From: Verrucomicrobiota bacterium
GTDB taxonomy: Bacteria > Chlamydiota > Chlamydiia > Chlamydiales > Rhabdochlamydiaceae
Assembly: GCA_903970455.1 (NCBI GenBank)
Contig: CAJCIW010000235.1
Span: 1-5,784, forward strand
Reading direction: 5' to 3'
DNA length: 5,784 nt
Part shown: one piece after another, positions 5,586-5,784 of the stretch
Position numbering within the stretch: position 1 is the stretch's first letter
How the letters are laid out: every line of letters starts with the position of its first letter
Position numbers and translations under genes: made by a program
The notes under the pieces: model-generated
Databases searched by the model: none
Seen by the model: the letters and a program-made list of their open reading frames with translations, nothing else
Told to the model about the DNA's origin: nothing

Positions 5586-5784
5586 TTAGAAGCCGTAGAT
5601 GAGTTTAAAACAGGCGTCTTCGTCTTTGATCAATTCCAGCTTCAAAGCATCTTGAGGCGTGGCCCAAGTGTAGCCTTTGTGTTCCTTAAAGTTGATTTGA
5701 ACGGCGGAGGGATCTCCCTTTAATTTAGTCCGGAACATATGGTAAACAAAATGGTCTTTTTCATTGTATTCGATGTAAACAGAT
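5586..5784 (-). CDS. Nudix hydrolase, C-terminal part (5' end outside window)
   Basis: The last 65 residues of a protein are readable in one open frame that runs off the right edge; the TAA stop is at 5586-5588. The fragment begins SVYIEYNEKD and includes HFVYHMFRTKL (11-21), then INFKEHKGYTWATPQDALKL (30-49), and ends DEDACFKLIYGF. The pattern of a beta strand, then E-H-x-x-x-x-W followed by a T/S-P-x-x-A-L helix, is typical of the C-terminal half of Nudix NTP/NDP-X pyrophosphatases. There the Trp segment packs beside the substrate. The catalytic Nudix box (GX5EX7REUXEEXGU) should lie upstream, outside the window, so activity cannot be judged. It reads in the same direction as the GntR gene 62 bp downstream, with an AT-rich gap between. 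Confidence 0.82.
   Translation of the reverse strand, partial: SVYIEYNEKDHFVYHMFRTKLKGDPSAVQINFKEHKGYTWATPQDALKLELIKDEDACFKLIYGF

Overview
The window is compact bacterial DNA of moderate GC content. It has seven complete genes, one gene cut by the right edge, and little spacing between genes. Regulation looks sigma70-type, with clear TTGACC/TATAAT-like promoters, and most genes have purine-rich ribosome binding sites. No rRNA, valid tRNA, CRISPR array or intact transposase is visible. The mixture of enzymes and the style of the proteins would suit a host-associated Gram-negative such as an amoeba-associated chlamydia, but that is a weak inference and no gene here is a taxonomic marker.

Layout. 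Positions 1-299 have no convincing gene. They carry a tandem 13-bp repeat that looks like the end of an insertion sequence (65-118), then an AT-rich stretch and a promoter. That promoter drives a two-gene plus-strand operon: a class I SAM methyltransferase-like protein with an apparent export signal (300-1013) and an aldo/keto reductase (1024-1824). A 166-bp intergenic segment follows, bounded by imperfect inverted repeats and possible 4-bp duplications; it may be a small non-autonomous mobile element.

The centre is a divergent regulator/enzyme pair. A TetR-family repressor on the minus strand (1991-2608) faces an FAD-dependent monooxygenase on the plus strand (best start 2818, end 4014). Between them are two good promoters facing away from each other. 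A perfect 8+1+8 palindrome sits inside the monooxygenase promoter, so the simplest model is an inducible oxidative detoxification unit: TetR blocks the monooxygenase until a small molecule releases it.

The right third is a minus-strand cluster, in transcription order: a Nudix hydrolase (only its C-terminal 65 residues are inside the window), a GntR/FCD-family regulator, a DUF2000 protein whose ribosome binding site touches the regulator's stop codon, and a small four-helix membrane protein. The membrane protein gene converges on, and overlaps by 17 bp, the monooxygenase gene. A 21-bp palindrome at the GntR start is a likely autoregulatory operator. The GntR-DUF2000 pair is the most interesting undescribed unit, because DUF2000 has no established function and here seems translationally tied to a metabolite-sensing regulator.
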